Assembly: GCA_963976695.1 (NCBI GenBank)
Contig: CAXBMB010000006.1
Span: 1 to 64,000 of the forward strand
Origin: CAXBMB01 sp963976695
GTDB taxonomy: Bacteria; Pseudomonadota; Alphaproteobacteria; Kiloniellales; DSM-21159
Direction of reading: 5' to 3'
Length of the DNA stretch: 64,000 bases
Under the pieces are notes generated by a model. That model was given only the letters and a program-made list of their open reading frames with translations, did not search any database and was not told the DNA's origin. Shown here piece by piece: positions 1-7,894 of this stretch. The position numbers and the translations under genes are program-made. Position 1 is the stretch's first letter, and every line of letters begins with the position of its first letter.

Positions 1-195
1 CTCAAGGGGCGGAATACACCTTAACCTACTGTCCGATTTCCTGGGACCACCTCACCTTTTCGGTTTGCTTAACCAAAATGAATAACGTTCCGGACTGACT
101 CTAAGGAACCGCCGCGCCGCCCACCGGCGTTGGAGAAGCTGCGTGGAAGAAGAAACGGCGCCAAGGGCCACAACCGACCCCCGGTCGATTGCAGG

Positions 196-1467
196 CTAAT
201 TGGCGAGCGCCGCGGCGGGCTGCTCATCAGGCAGGACCGACAGCTGCAGTGGCTCGGCGGCTTCGATCAAGGCGGAGATCGGCACCAGTTGATAGCCCTT
301 GGCCTTCATCCGCGGCAGCCAGGTTTTGAGCGCGGCCAAGGTGGCGTCGCGCGGGTGGCCAATGGCGATGGCTTGACCATATTCCACCGCCAGGCGCTCG
401 ACCTCGTCCAATTGCTGGGCCACGAAGGCGTCGGTTGGGATGTGATCGAGAAAGACATCGCGATGCTGGTTGGGAACGCCGAGCTCCTCAGCGACCCGCA
501 CGCCAAGCGAACGGCCGGAGGTGCGCGAATCCAAAAACAGCAGCCCGCGCGCTTTCAGCGTCTGGATAATCTGGGTCATCGCCGGACGGTTCTGGGTTAG
601 CAGACTGCCCATGTGATTGTTGATGCCGACAAACCCCTTAAAACGGCCGAGCCCCCAATCCAGGTTGGCCTGCAGTTCGTCGGGCGTCTGCTTTAATTTC
701 AATGGCCGGTATTTGTCGTCGATGGTCTCCCGCTCGGCCTCCATCGGCACGTGAACAAGTAATTCATGCCCCTGCTGGCGCGCGCTTTGCGTCTGTCGCG
801 TCAGATCTTCGGCATAGGTCATAAAAGCCAGGGTCAAGGGGCCGGGAAGTTTGATCGCTGTTCGGGTCCCGGCGCGGTTCAGTCCCAGGTCGTCCAAGAC
901 AATGGCAATGCGCGGGCGACCTTGAGCGGCGGCGACCCGAACCGCGTAACGCCGCCAGTCTTGCCGCGCGTCGCCATCGGTCGGCGGTGCGGCCAGCAGT
1001 CTTGCGCTGCGGTCCGAGGGCAGCGCGCCGATCCAGTCGCTGGGCTTGATCTCCGGTGCGACGCGATCGGCCGGACCGCCGGAGACAGCGGCCGCCTCGA
1101 CCGGCGGCGCGCTGAGCGGCACCGAAGCGGTGGGGGCAATATTCCGGCTCACCGTGAGCGGCGCTTCCGGCGCTGCTGCTTGACGGGCCGCTTGGGCGGG
1201 CTGCAAGTCCGGCAGGGCCTCGGCCGCCAACCGAGGCACGTCAGCGGCCTTGAGCGCTGGTCCCGGGGCGGCCTCGCGGGCCAGAACCGGTTCATAGTCG
1301 GCGAAGCGGTCCGCCCCCTGCCCGATCAAGGTCCCCAGTGTCACTCCCCCGGCCAGCAGCGCGATCACGACAAGCGCGACCGGCCGCAACGCCTCGGTGG
1401 TCTCCATCGCGGGGTCGGCGGACGCTACCGCGCGATCCCGACGGCTGGGGGGCCGCAAATTGCGCAT
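196..1467 (-). CDS. divergent polysaccharide deacetylase family protein
   Basis: Predicted envelope protein of the divergent polysaccharide deacetylase (YibQ/DUF610) family, whose fold is related to NodB-type deacetylases. A hydrophobic segment at about residues 29-49 should anchor it in the inner membrane. A low-complexity Ala/Pro-rich linker (about 55-180) follows, then the catalytic-like domain (about 185-405). Family landmarks are DDLG (192-195), LLVHVPM (237-243), NNHMGS (283-288), DSRTS (313-317) and GHP (370-372). At 423 residues it has a complete domain plus a long linker. The substrate is unknown and peptidoglycan or exopolysaccharide is only a guess. It stands alone downstream of cueR on the same strand, with a gap of about 130 bp. 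The family is secure; enzymatic activity is not shown by the sequence. Confidence 0.85.
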   Translation of the reverse strand: MRNLRPPSRRDRAVASADPAMETTEALRPVALVVIALLAGGVTLGTLIGQGADRFADYEPVLAREAAPGPALKAADVPRLAAEALPDLQPAQAARQAAAPEAPLTVSRNIAPTASVPLSAPPVEAAAVSGGPADRVAPEIKPSDWIGALPSDRSARLLAAPPTDGDARQDWRRYAVRVAAAQGRPRIAIVLDDLGLNRAGTRTAIKLPGPLTLAFMTYAEDLTRQTQSARQQGHELLVHVPMEAERETIDDKYRPLKLKQTPDELQANLDWGLGRFKGFVGINNHMGSLLTQNRPAMTQIIQTLKARGLLFLDSRTSGRSLGVRVAEELGVPNQHRDVFLDHIPTDAFVAQQLDEVERLAVEYGQAIAIGHPRDATLAALKTWLPRMKAKGYQLVPISALIEAAEPLQLSVLPDEQPAAALAN

Positions 1468-1602
1468 GACCTGAAATGAGCTCCGCTCAAAGGGGTCCGG
1501 AAGTGGAACAACAAGAAATGGTTAGCCTTGCCGCAACTGAAAATCAATGTCGTTTCACGGTCCGCTTGGCAAGCCGCCCGCCAGAGATCCCAACGACCCG
1601 GC

Positions 1603-2007
1603 CTAGCTCGCGGTCACCGGGCTGGCGAGATCTTCCAGGATTGGACAGTCGGGTCGGGAATCGCCCTGGCATTGCTCCATCAGTTGGATCAAGGTTTTGC
1701 GCATGGTGAGAAGCTCGCTCACCTTCTGGTCAATCGAGGCGACCTGGGCCTCGGCCAGTTCCTTTACCTGGCTGCTGGCCCGATTGCGGTCCTGCCACAG
1801 GGCCAGCAGGTCGGAGACCTGTTGCACTGAAAACCCCAAGGATCGCGCGCGATTGATGAAGCGCAGCACCTCCACTTCGCTGCGGCTGTACAGGCGATAG
1901 CCGGACTGGCTGCGCCCCGCCGCTTCAACCAGCCCGATGGACTCATAGTAGCGGATTGTCTTGGCCGCGATGCCGGATCGCTTCGCGGCTTCTCCAATGT
2001 TGATCAT
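1603..2007 (-). CDS. cueR: MerR-family copper-responsive regulator CueR
   Basis: Copper(I)-sensing transcription activator of the MerR family, 134 residues. The N-terminal winged helix-turn-helix (NIGEAAKRSG, then TIRYYESIGLV) is followed by a long dimerisation helix. The metal-binding loop carries Cys113 and Cys121 with exactly seven residues between them, the CueR-type C-x7-C signature for monovalent Cu/Ag/Au. A TTG two codons upstream (2013) is possible, but ATG at 2007 gives the usual CueR N terminus. The gene lies directly downstream of copA; the copA stop is 2 bp before the ATG, so the two should be translationally coupled and co-transcribed. CueR would then be made from the promoter it activates. 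Confidence in family and metal class is high. Confidence 0.93.
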   Translation of the reverse strand: MINIGEAAKRSGIAAKTIRYYESIGLVEAAGRSQSGYRLYSRSEVEVLRFINRARSLGFSVQQVSDLLALWQDRNRASSQVKELAEAQVASIDQKVSELLTMRKTLIQLMEQCQGDSRPDCPILEDLASPVTAS

Positions 2008-2009
2008 CG

Positions 2010-4589
2010 TCAATTGTTCTCCATGCGAGCCGCAAATTGTGGTCGGTACCGACGCAACAGCAAGGAATTGGTGACCACAGAAAGCGAGGAAAAGGCCATG
2101 GCGGCGCCGGCCACCACTGGATTGAGAAGCCCAATGACCGCCAGCGGAATGCCAAGGCCATTATAGATAAAGGCCCAAAACAGGTTATGTCTAATTTTCC
2201 GGTGGGTAACCCGCGCAATATCCAACGCGCGCACCACCAGCCTGGGGTCCCCTGACATCAAGGCGATATCCGCGGTTTCGAGCGCCGCGTCACTGCCCTC
2301 GCCCATGGCAATACCCAGGTCGGCCGCCGCAAGCGCCGGCGTGTCGTTGATCCCATCGCCGACCATCGCCACGGTCAGACCCTGGCCCATCAACGCGCGA
2401 ACCACTGTTTCCTTGTCCTCCGGCAAGACCTCGGCCTTGACCTGCGTGATGCCCAATTGACGGGCGACGGCGGCGACAGCGCGGGAGTGGTCACCGCTGA
2501 GCAGCAAGATTTGCAAGCCCGATTTCTGCAGGACCTTAATCGTTTCGGCGGCGGTGGCCTTAATCGGATCGCCGAGCGCAAAGACCGCGGCCAGCTTGCC
2601 ATCAACCGCCATCCAGACCAACGAGTGACCCAGATCGGCTTCCGCGCTGGCCTTGTCGTTCAAGGGCGAAATGTCCAGCCCCTCTTCCCGCATCAGCCGT
2701 TCGCTGCCCAGCAACAGCTCCTGGTCATCACAAAAAGCCCGCAGTCCGCGACCGGGCAGGACTTCGGCTTCGTCGACCGCGGGCAGCGCCATGCCCTGCG
2801 CGGCGGCGGCTTGCAGGAACGCCTTGCCCAACGGATGGCTGCTGCCTTGTTGGGCCGCGGCGGCCAATTGAAGAAGCTGGTTTTCCCGGCCCGGCTCCAC
2901 CGCGGCGAACCCCCGCAGCGACGGCCGCCCCTCGGTCAGCGTACCGGTCTTGTCGAAGACGATGATATCCAGAGCCCGCACCCGCTCCAGCGACTCGGCG
3001 TTCTTGATCAGCACGCCCTGGCGCGCAGCCAGACCCGTCCCGGCCATGATCGCGGTGGGCGTGGCCAGCCCCAAGGCGCAGGGACAGGCGATAACCAGCA
3101 CCGCCACCGCATAGAGCAGCGCGGTGGCCACGCCCGCGCCGGCCAAGGTCCAGCCAACGAATGTCAGCACCGCGACAACCACGACCACGGGAACGAAAAT
3201 CGACGCCACCTGATCAACCAATTTTTGAATTGGCGCCTTCGACGCCTGGGCGCTTTCCACCAACTCGACGATGCGCGCCAAGCGACTTTCCGCCGAAGAA
3301 GCGGTGACCTTTATCTTTACAAGCGCCGAACCGTTGACCGTGCCGCCGGTCACGAAGTCGCCGGGGGCCTTGTCCACCGGCAGGCTTTCGCCGGTCAACA
3401 TCGATTCATCGGCCTGACTGTGCCCGGAAAGCACCACGCCATCGGCCGGAATTCGGTCGCCAGGACGAACCTGCAACAGGTCATCCACCTGCAGCGCCTC
3501 GACCGGCACCTCCTGCAGTCCATCGGCCTCTTCGCGCCAGGCCTTTTCCGGGCGCAGCGTTATCAGGCTCTGCAAGGCCGCGGCGGTGCCTTTCTTGCTG
3601 CGCTCTTCCAGAATGCGTCCCAACATGATGAGGGTGATGATCGCAGCCGAGGCTTCGAAGTAAAGATGCGGTTCACCGCCATCGCCGGCCAGCGCCCATT
3701 CCAGATACAGCACCACGCTAAGGCCATAGGCGGCCGTCGTCCCCAAGGCCACCAGCAGATCCATATTACCGCTTTTGGCTTTGAGAGACGCCCAGCCGGC
3801 GCGGTAAAATCCGGCGCCGGCGACAAACTGAACCGGGGTGGCCAGCACCAACTGCACCCAAGCGGGTATCAACAGGCTATATCCCAACCAGGACCAAATC
3901 ATCTGCGCCACCAAAGGCAGCGTCAGCAGCACCGCGCCCCAGAAAATCCAGGTCCCGAAAAACCGTGATTCCGTCTCTTCGGCGTTCTTGTGCTCCAGGT
4001 CGAGCTTCTTTGCTTTATATCCCGCCTCTTCAATCGCCGCGACCAGCGCCTGGCTGGGTACACTGTTGTTTGCCTGAATGATGGCTTTGCCGCTGGCAAA
4101 GTTGATGCTGGCGCTGGTTACCCCCGGGATCAGATCCAGGGCCTTTTCGACACGCGCGACGCAGGAGGCGCAGGTCATTCCGGAAATCGACAGCAGATGT
4201 TTGGAGAGACTAGCGGAGTCCGCAGCGGCCAAATCCTTGCTTGCGGACTGGCTTGGCGCCGTCGGTCCGGCGTCGGCGGCGGTGGGCTTGTCCGCATCGG
4301 GTGCGGCCAGCTTGCCGTCTGCTTCCTGCCCCAGGCCATAGCCCATGTCGCGCACCGTCTGCTGCAGGCGTGCGGCGACATCGGACCTGGCTTGATTGGC
4401 TTGGGTCAACCCGCGATCAAGCGCCAAAAAGGCCTGACCCAGCCCATGATCGACGGTCGCCTGAAACACCTCGCTATGCGCTTCCAAGGCCTGTTTAACT
4501 TTGCGTGCGCAGCCGCCGCAGCTCATACCGGTAATCGTCAGAGTAAGATCCGCACGATCGGCAGTAGGGGGGGAAAGTAAATCTGTCAT
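2010..4589 (-). CDS. copA: copper-exporting P1B-type ATPase CopA
   Basis: Inner-membrane Cu(I) efflux pump, 859 residues. Two N-terminal heavy-metal-associated domains carry GMSCGGC (Cys24, Cys27) and GMTCASC (Cys140, Cys143), separated by a low-complexity linker of about 50 residues. All P1B hallmarks are present: the actuator TGES loop (399-402), the CPC metal site in a membrane helix (502-504), the phosphorylated DKTGT (546-550), the SHP motif (584-586), GDGIND (744-749) and a MAFSSLSVV helix near the C terminus. These define a Cu+ rather than Zn/Cd exporter. It is the first gene of a copA-cueR operon. A canonical CueR operator lies immediately upstream and the predicted -10 is only 6 bp from the ATG, so the mRNA may be leaderless. 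Confidence 0.96.
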   Translation of the reverse strand: MTDLLSPPTADRADLTLTITGMSCGGCARKVKQALEAHSEVFQATVDHGLGQAFLALDRGLTQANQARSDVAARLQQTVRDMGYGLGQEADGKLAAPDADKPTAADAGPTAPSQSASKDLAAADSASLSKHLLSISGMTCASCVARVEKALDLIPGVTSASINFASGKAIIQANNSVPSQALVAAIEEAGYKAKKLDLEHKNAEETESRFFGTWIFWGAVLLTLPLVAQMIWSWLGYSLLIPAWVQLVLATPVQFVAGAGFYRAGWASLKAKSGNMDLLVALGTTAAYGLSVVLYLEWALAGDGGEPHLYFEASAAIITLIMLGRILEERSKKGTAAALQSLITLRPEKAWREEADGLQEVPVEALQVDDLLQVRPGDRIPADGVVLSGHSQADESMLTGESLPVDKAPGDFVTGGTVNGSALVKIKVTASSAESRLARIVELVESAQASKAPIQKLVDQVASIFVPVVVVVAVLTFVGWTLAGAGVATALLYAVAVLVIACPCALGLATPTAIMAGTGLAARQGVLIKNAESLERVRALDIIVFDKTGTLTEGRPSLRGFAAVEPGRENQLLQLAAAAQQGSSHPLGKAFLQAAAAQGMALPAVDEAEVLPGRGLRAFCDDQELLLGSERLMREEGLDISPLNDKASAEADLGHSLVWMAVDGKLAAVFALGDPIKATAAETIKVLQKSGLQILLLSGDHSRAVAAVARQLGITQVKAEVLPEDKETVVRALMGQGLTVAMVGDGINDTPALAAADLGIAMGEGSDAALETADIALMSGDPRLVVRALDIARVTHRKIRHNLFWAFIYNGLGIPLAVIGLLNPVVAGAAMAFSSLSVVTNSLLLRRYRPQFAARMENN

Positions 4590-4595
4590 GCGCCC

Positions 4596-4626
4596 TAAAT
4601 GATCCTTCCTGCCACCGGAAGGTCAA
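4596..4626 (-). promoter_or_regulatory. CueR operator and copA promoter
   Basis: On the minus strand, TTGACC (-35, 4626-4621) is followed by a 19 bp spacer and CATTTA (4601-4596) as the -10. The long spacer is the hallmark of MerR-family promoters. It contains the dyad CCTTCC-N7-GGAAGG (4604-4622), matching the known CueR half-sites. Transcription should start at or within a few bases of the copA ATG (4589). Confidence 0.88.
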
Positions 4627-4726
4627 GCACGCTGGCAGAAAAATTTCGGCTGAGATCTTGCTTCCGTCGCCCCCCATCACCATGAGGGAAAAAATCAGCT
4701 GCGGCTTTCCTGTGCCGGAATGCACC

Positions 4727-4735
4727 TGCTATAAG
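4727..4735 (+). promoter_or_regulatory. candidate extended -10 promoter for trpG
   Basis: TGCTATAAG at 4727-4735 fits an extended -10 (TGnTATAAT). No good -35 is visible. It would start transcription near 4742, about 45 bp before the trpG ATG. No Trp-rich leader peptide or attenuator is apparent. Confidence 0.4.
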
Positions 4736-4786
4736 AAGGTCCGCGCCGCGGCAACTCACCAGAAATTACATCGGCAGCCCGTCCAA

Positions 4787-5383
4787 ATGTTTCTGCTCAT
4801 TGATAACTACGACTCCTTTACCTACAACCTTTATCACTTTTTAAGTGAACTGGGGGCACAGGTGGAAGTCCGCCGAAACGACGCGCTCAGCGCCGCCGAG
4901 GCCTTGGCGATGAACCCGCAAGGCATCATCTTGTCGCCCGGACCCTGCGATCCGCCAAAGGCCGGAATTTGCCTGGAGTTGATCGCCGCCGCCCAGGGTC
5001 AGACGCCCTTGCTGGGCGTGTGTCTGGGCCATCAGGCGATCGGCATGGCCTACGGCGGGCGGGTCGAGCGCGGCCCGCAGCCCATGCACGGCAAGGTGTC
5101 GACCATTCGTCACAGCGGCCAAGGCGTTTTTCAGGACCTCTCCAACCCGCTGGATATTACCCGTTACCACTCGCTGATCGTGGCCAAGCAGAACCTGCCG
5201 GACGACTTGATCGTCACGGCGGAAACCGACGACGGTGTGATCATGGGACTCCAGCACCGCCAGCATCCCGTCCACGGCGTGCAGTTTCATCCCGAATCCA
5301 TCGCCTCGCAGCAAGGCCATGATCTGCTGGCGAATTTCCTTCGCCTGGCAGGTCACAAAACACCCCTGCAAAAGTCGGCTTAA
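4787..5383 (+). CDS. trpG: anthranilate/aminodeoxychorismate synthase glutamine amidotransferase subunit
   Basis: Class I glutamine amidotransferase, 198 residues. It supplies ammonia to anthranilate synthase (tryptophan) and perhaps also to aminodeoxychorismate synthase (folate). The start at FLLIDNYDSFTYN is the family N terminus; the open frame continues upstream, but those residues are not conserved in the family. The catalytic triad is visible: Cys79 in GVCLGHQ, and His168 and Glu170 in FHPES. The oxyanion region LSPGPCDP (49-56) is present. It is the first gene of a trpG-trpD-trpC run; the partner TrpE is not in the window. The small gap to trpD (10 bp) suggests co-transcription. Whether it serves trp, pab or both cannot be decided here. 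Confidence 0.93.
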   Translation: MFLLIDNYDSFTYNLYHFLSELGAQVEVRRNDALSAAEALAMNPQGIILSPGPCDPPKAGICLELIAAAQGQTPLLGVCLGHQAIGMAYGGRVERGPQPMHGKVSTIRHSGQGVFQDLSNPLDITRYHSLIVAKQNLPDDLIVTAETDDGVIMGLQHRQHPVHGVQFHPESIASQQGHDLLANFLRLAGHKTPLQKSA

Positions 5384-5393
5384 GGACCCCTTC

Positions 5394-6419
5394 ATGACTG
5401 GTGATTTGATGGATCTCAAGGCGCTCATCGCCCGCGCCGGCGATGGTCACGCGCTAACCAGAGATCAGGCCCAGCAGGCCTTCGAGATTATGATGTCCGG
5501 CGACGCCACGCCGTCACAGATGGGCGGCTTGCTGATGGCCCTGCGGGTGCGCGGCGAGACCGTGCCGGAGATTATCGGCGCGGCCACCGCCATGCGCGCC
5601 AAGATGGCGGCAATCGCCGCGCCGCCGGACGCCATCGACACCTGCGGCACCGGCGGCGACGCCAAGGGAACGTTGAATGTATCCTCAGCTTCCGCCTTTG
5701 TGGTGGCGGCCTGCGGGGTGCCGGTGGCCAAGCACGGCAACCGGTCGCTCTCCTCGCGCAGCGGCGCCGCCGACGTTCTCACGGCCTTGGGGGTGAACAC
5801 CGAAGCCGAATTTCCCGCCCTGGAAAGGGCGCTGGCGGAGGCCGGCACCTGCTTTCTCATGGCGCCGCGCCACCACTCGGCCATGCGCCATGTGATGCCG
5901 ACCCGGGTAGAGTTGGGCACCCGCACGCTGTTCAATCTGCTCGGGCCCTTGTGCAACCCAGGCCGGGTGAAGAAACAAATTATGGGAGTTTTCGCCCCGG
6001 AATGGATTGAACCGCTTGCCCAGGTGCTCAAGGGCCTGGGCCATCAGGCCGCCTGGTTGGTATATGGCGAGGGCGGCTATGATGAAATGACCACCACCGG
6101 CACCAACTACGTGGCGCAGCTCAAAGACGGCGCGGTCACCTGCTTTGAGATCACGCCGGAAGACGCCGGGCTGCCACGCGGCAAGGCCGAGGATCTGCTG
6201 GGCGGCGACGGACCGGAAAACGCCAAAGCCCTACGCGCGCTGTTGCAGGGCGAAAAAAACACCTACCGCGATACCGTGGTGCTTTCCAGCGCCGGTGCCC
6301 TGGTGATGTGCGGCAAAGCCGGCGATATCAAAGAGGGGGTGGCGCAGGCTGTCGAGGCGCTCGACAGTGGCGCGGCCAAGCGCTGCCTGGACCAGATGTT
6401 GACTTTCACCGGGCTCTAA
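5394..6419 (+). CDS. trpD: anthranilate phosphoribosyltransferase
   Basis: Transfers phosphoribose from PRPP to anthranilate, the second step of tryptophan synthesis. The protein is 341 residues, normal for the family. ATG at 5394 was chosen because AAGGACC (5382-5388) makes a ribosome site and the next residues (DLKALIARAGDG) begin the helical N-terminal domain; an ATG at 5409 is an alternative. The PRPP-binding glycine loop DTCGTGGD (82-89), the conserved NVSS segment and AKHGNR (111-116) are all present. The start lies 10 bp after trpG and trpC follows after about 50 bp, so this is the middle gene of the operon. Cytoplasmic dimer by homology. Confidence 0.96.
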   Translation: MTGDLMDLKALIARAGDGHALTRDQAQQAFEIMMSGDATPSQMGGLLMALRVRGETVPEIIGAATAMRAKMAAIAAPPDAIDTCGTGGDAKGTLNVSSASAFVVAACGVPVAKHGNRSLSSRSGAADVLTALGVNTEAEFPALERALAEAGTCFLMAPRHHSAMRHVMPTRVELGTRTLFNLLGPLCNPGRVKKQIMGVFAPEWIEPLAQVLKGLGHQAAWLVYGEGGYDEMTTTGTNYVAQLKDGAVTCFEITPEDAGLPRGKAEDLLGGDGPENAKALRALLQGEKNTYRDTVVLSSAGALVMCGKAGDIKEGVAQAVEALDSGAAKRCLDQMLTFTGL

Positions 6420-6470
6420 CCCCCACATCCGCCCCTACTGCCATCGGGCCTGCCCCGAAAGGACCTGAAG

Positions 6471-7262
6471 ATGAGTGACGTTCTAGCGAAAATCTGCGCC
6501 GACAAGCGCGCGCACGTCGCGGCCAGCAAGGCCAAGCGCAGCCTTGCCGAGGTGCGCGACGCCCTGGCGCGTGCCAGCCCGCCGCGCGGGTTTTACCAGG
6601 CGCTTCAACGCGACGCGACCGACAAGGGCTTTGGCCTAATTTGTGAAATCAAGAAAGCCTCGCCCTCGAAAGGCTTGATCCGGACGGATTTCGACCCGCC
6701 GCTGCTGGCCCAGGCTTACGCCGCCGGCGGCGCGAGCTGTCTTTCCGTCTTGACCGATCAGCCCTATTTTCAGGGCGAAGACGACTTCCTGCGGTCGGCG
6801 CGGGCCGCCGTCGAGCTTCCCTGCCTGCGCAAGGACTTTATGCTGGACCCCTATCAGATTTACGAGTCCCGCGCCTTGGGGGCCGATTGCGTCCTGCTGA
6901 TCATGGCGGCGCTGGAGGACAACGCGGCGCAAGACCTGGAAGCGCTCGCCCAAGAGCTGGGCATGGATGTGCTGATTGAGGTCCACAATCGCACCGAACT
7001 GGACCGCGCCTTGGCGCTCCGCTCGTCATTGCTGGGCATCAACAACCGCAATCTCAAGACCCTGGTGGTCGATCTTGCGGTGACCGAGGAGCTGGCCAAA
7101 GCCGTTCCCAAGGACCGCTTCTTGATTGGCGAGAGCGGAATCCACGGGCCCGCCGATATCGCCCGGCTGCGCGCGGTTGGGTCGCAGGCGTTCTTGATTG
7201 GCGAATCGCTGATGCGGCAGGAGAATGTCACGGCGGCAACCCAGGCGCTGCGGGCGGCCTAA
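6471..7262 (+). CDS. trpC: indole-3-glycerol phosphate synthase
   Basis: TIM-barrel enzyme of 263 residues that closes the ring of CdRP to form indole-3-glycerol phosphate. Recognisable motifs are EIKKASPSKG (59-68, catalytic lysine region), CLRKDFM, the INNRNLKT strand and LIGESGI near the phosphate site. A ribosome site (AAAGGACC) lies about 9 bp before the ATG. This is a stand-alone TrpC, not fused to TrpF; trpF, trpB and trpA are not in the window. It completes trpGDC and is followed by a 155 bp gap containing a hairpin before moaC. Confidence 0.96.
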   Translation: MSDVLAKICADKRAHVAASKAKRSLAEVRDALARASPPRGFYQALQRDATDKGFGLICEIKKASPSKGLIRTDFDPPLLAQAYAAGGASCLSVLTDQPYFQGEDDFLRSARAAVELPCLRKDFMLDPYQIYESRALGADCVLLIMAALEDNAAQDLEALAQELGMDVLIEVHNRTELDRALALRSSLLGINNRNLKTLVVDLAVTEELAKAVPKDRFLIGESGIHGPADIARLRAVGSQAFLIGESLMRQENVTAATQALRAA

Positions 7263-7368
7263 AGGGTGGTAGGAGACGAGCCCGCCACGCCGCTGGCTGT
7301 TTTTTTAAGGCGCCTGTTCCAGGATGACCCGTTCTGGGGCGATGATATCATCGACGGGTAAGGTGTCC

Positions 7369-7401
7369 GCCGACCAGCCCCCCCCCTGCGGCTTGGTCGG
7401 C
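7369..7401 (+). promoter_or_regulatory. stable hairpin in the moaC leader
   Basis: GCCGACCA (7369-7376) pairs perfectly with TGGTCGGC (7394-7401). Three more pairs (GCC 7377-7379 with GGC 7390-7392) form inside after a single bulged T, giving an 11 bp stem with a C-rich loop. It ends just before the moaC ribosome site (AGAGGA, about 7403) and has no U-run, so it looks like a translational or mRNA-stability element rather than a terminator. Confidence 0.5.
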
Positions 7402-7417
7402 CAGAGGAGACAACAGA

Positions 7418-7894
7418 GTGAGTGGCTTCACCCATTTCGACGCCGAAGGCAAAGCGGTCATGGTCGACGTGACCGAGAAATCCGCGACCGAGCGCCGCGC
7501 CACGGCCAAGGGCGAGGTGATTATGCAGCCCGAGACCCTGGCGCTGATCCAGCAGGGCGGCTTTAAAAAAGGCGACGTCCTGTCGGTGGCCCGGCTTGCC
7601 GGTATCATGGGCGCCAAGCGCACGCCGGACCTGATTCCGCTGTGCCACCCCCTGGCGCTCACCTCGGTCAAGGTCGAGCTGGAGCTGGAGCCGGCGCGCA
7701 ACGCCGTTACCATCACCGCGACCTGTAAGCTGACCGGGAAAACCGGTGTGGAGATGGAGGCCTTGACCGCCGTATCTGTCGCCGCCTTGACGGTCTATGA
7801 TATGTGCAAGGCCGTTGATAAGGGAATGCGGATAGAGCAGATTCGTCTGGTTCATAAAACCGGCGGAAAATCAGGCACCTACGAGGCTTTATGA
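7418..7894 (+). CDS. moaC: cyclic pyranopterin monophosphate synthase MoaC
   Basis: Second enzyme of molybdenum cofactor synthesis, converting the MoaA product to cyclic pyranopterin monophosphate. The 158-residue length is typical of MoaC. It starts with GTG behind a clear AGAGGA ribosome site. Conserved segments MVDVTEKSATERRA, MGAKRTPDLIPLCHPL and the C-terminal TGVEMEALTAVSVAALTVYDMCKA block are intact. The stop overlaps the moeA start (ATGA), so moaC and moeA are translationally coupled. Placing these two Moco genes directly after trpGDC recurs in Rhodospirillales, from family knowledge. MoaA and MoaD/E are not in the window. Confidence 0.95.
   Translation: MSGFTHFDAEGKAVMVDVTEKSATERRATAKGEVIMQPETLALIQQGGFKKGDVLSVARLAGIMGAKRTPDLIPLCHPLALTSVKVELELEPARNAVTITATCKLTGKTGVEMEALTAVSVAALTVYDMCKAVDKGMRIEQIRLVHKTGGKSGTYEAL

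Noticed and set aside
2457..3968. Long plus-strand open frame (503 codons) opposite copA
   Set aside because: It mirrors the copA frame in GC-rich DNA, is Arg/Gln/His-rich without domains, and copA has every P1B motif.
4627..4786. Trp leader peptide or attenuator before trpG
   Set aside because: No run of Trp codons and no competing hairpins; the short upstream frame lacks tryptophan codons.
7277..7306. Possible terminator after trpC (AGCC...GGCT then TTTTTTT)
   Set aside because: Only four base pairs around a 12 nt loop; the U-run is good but the stem is too weak to call.
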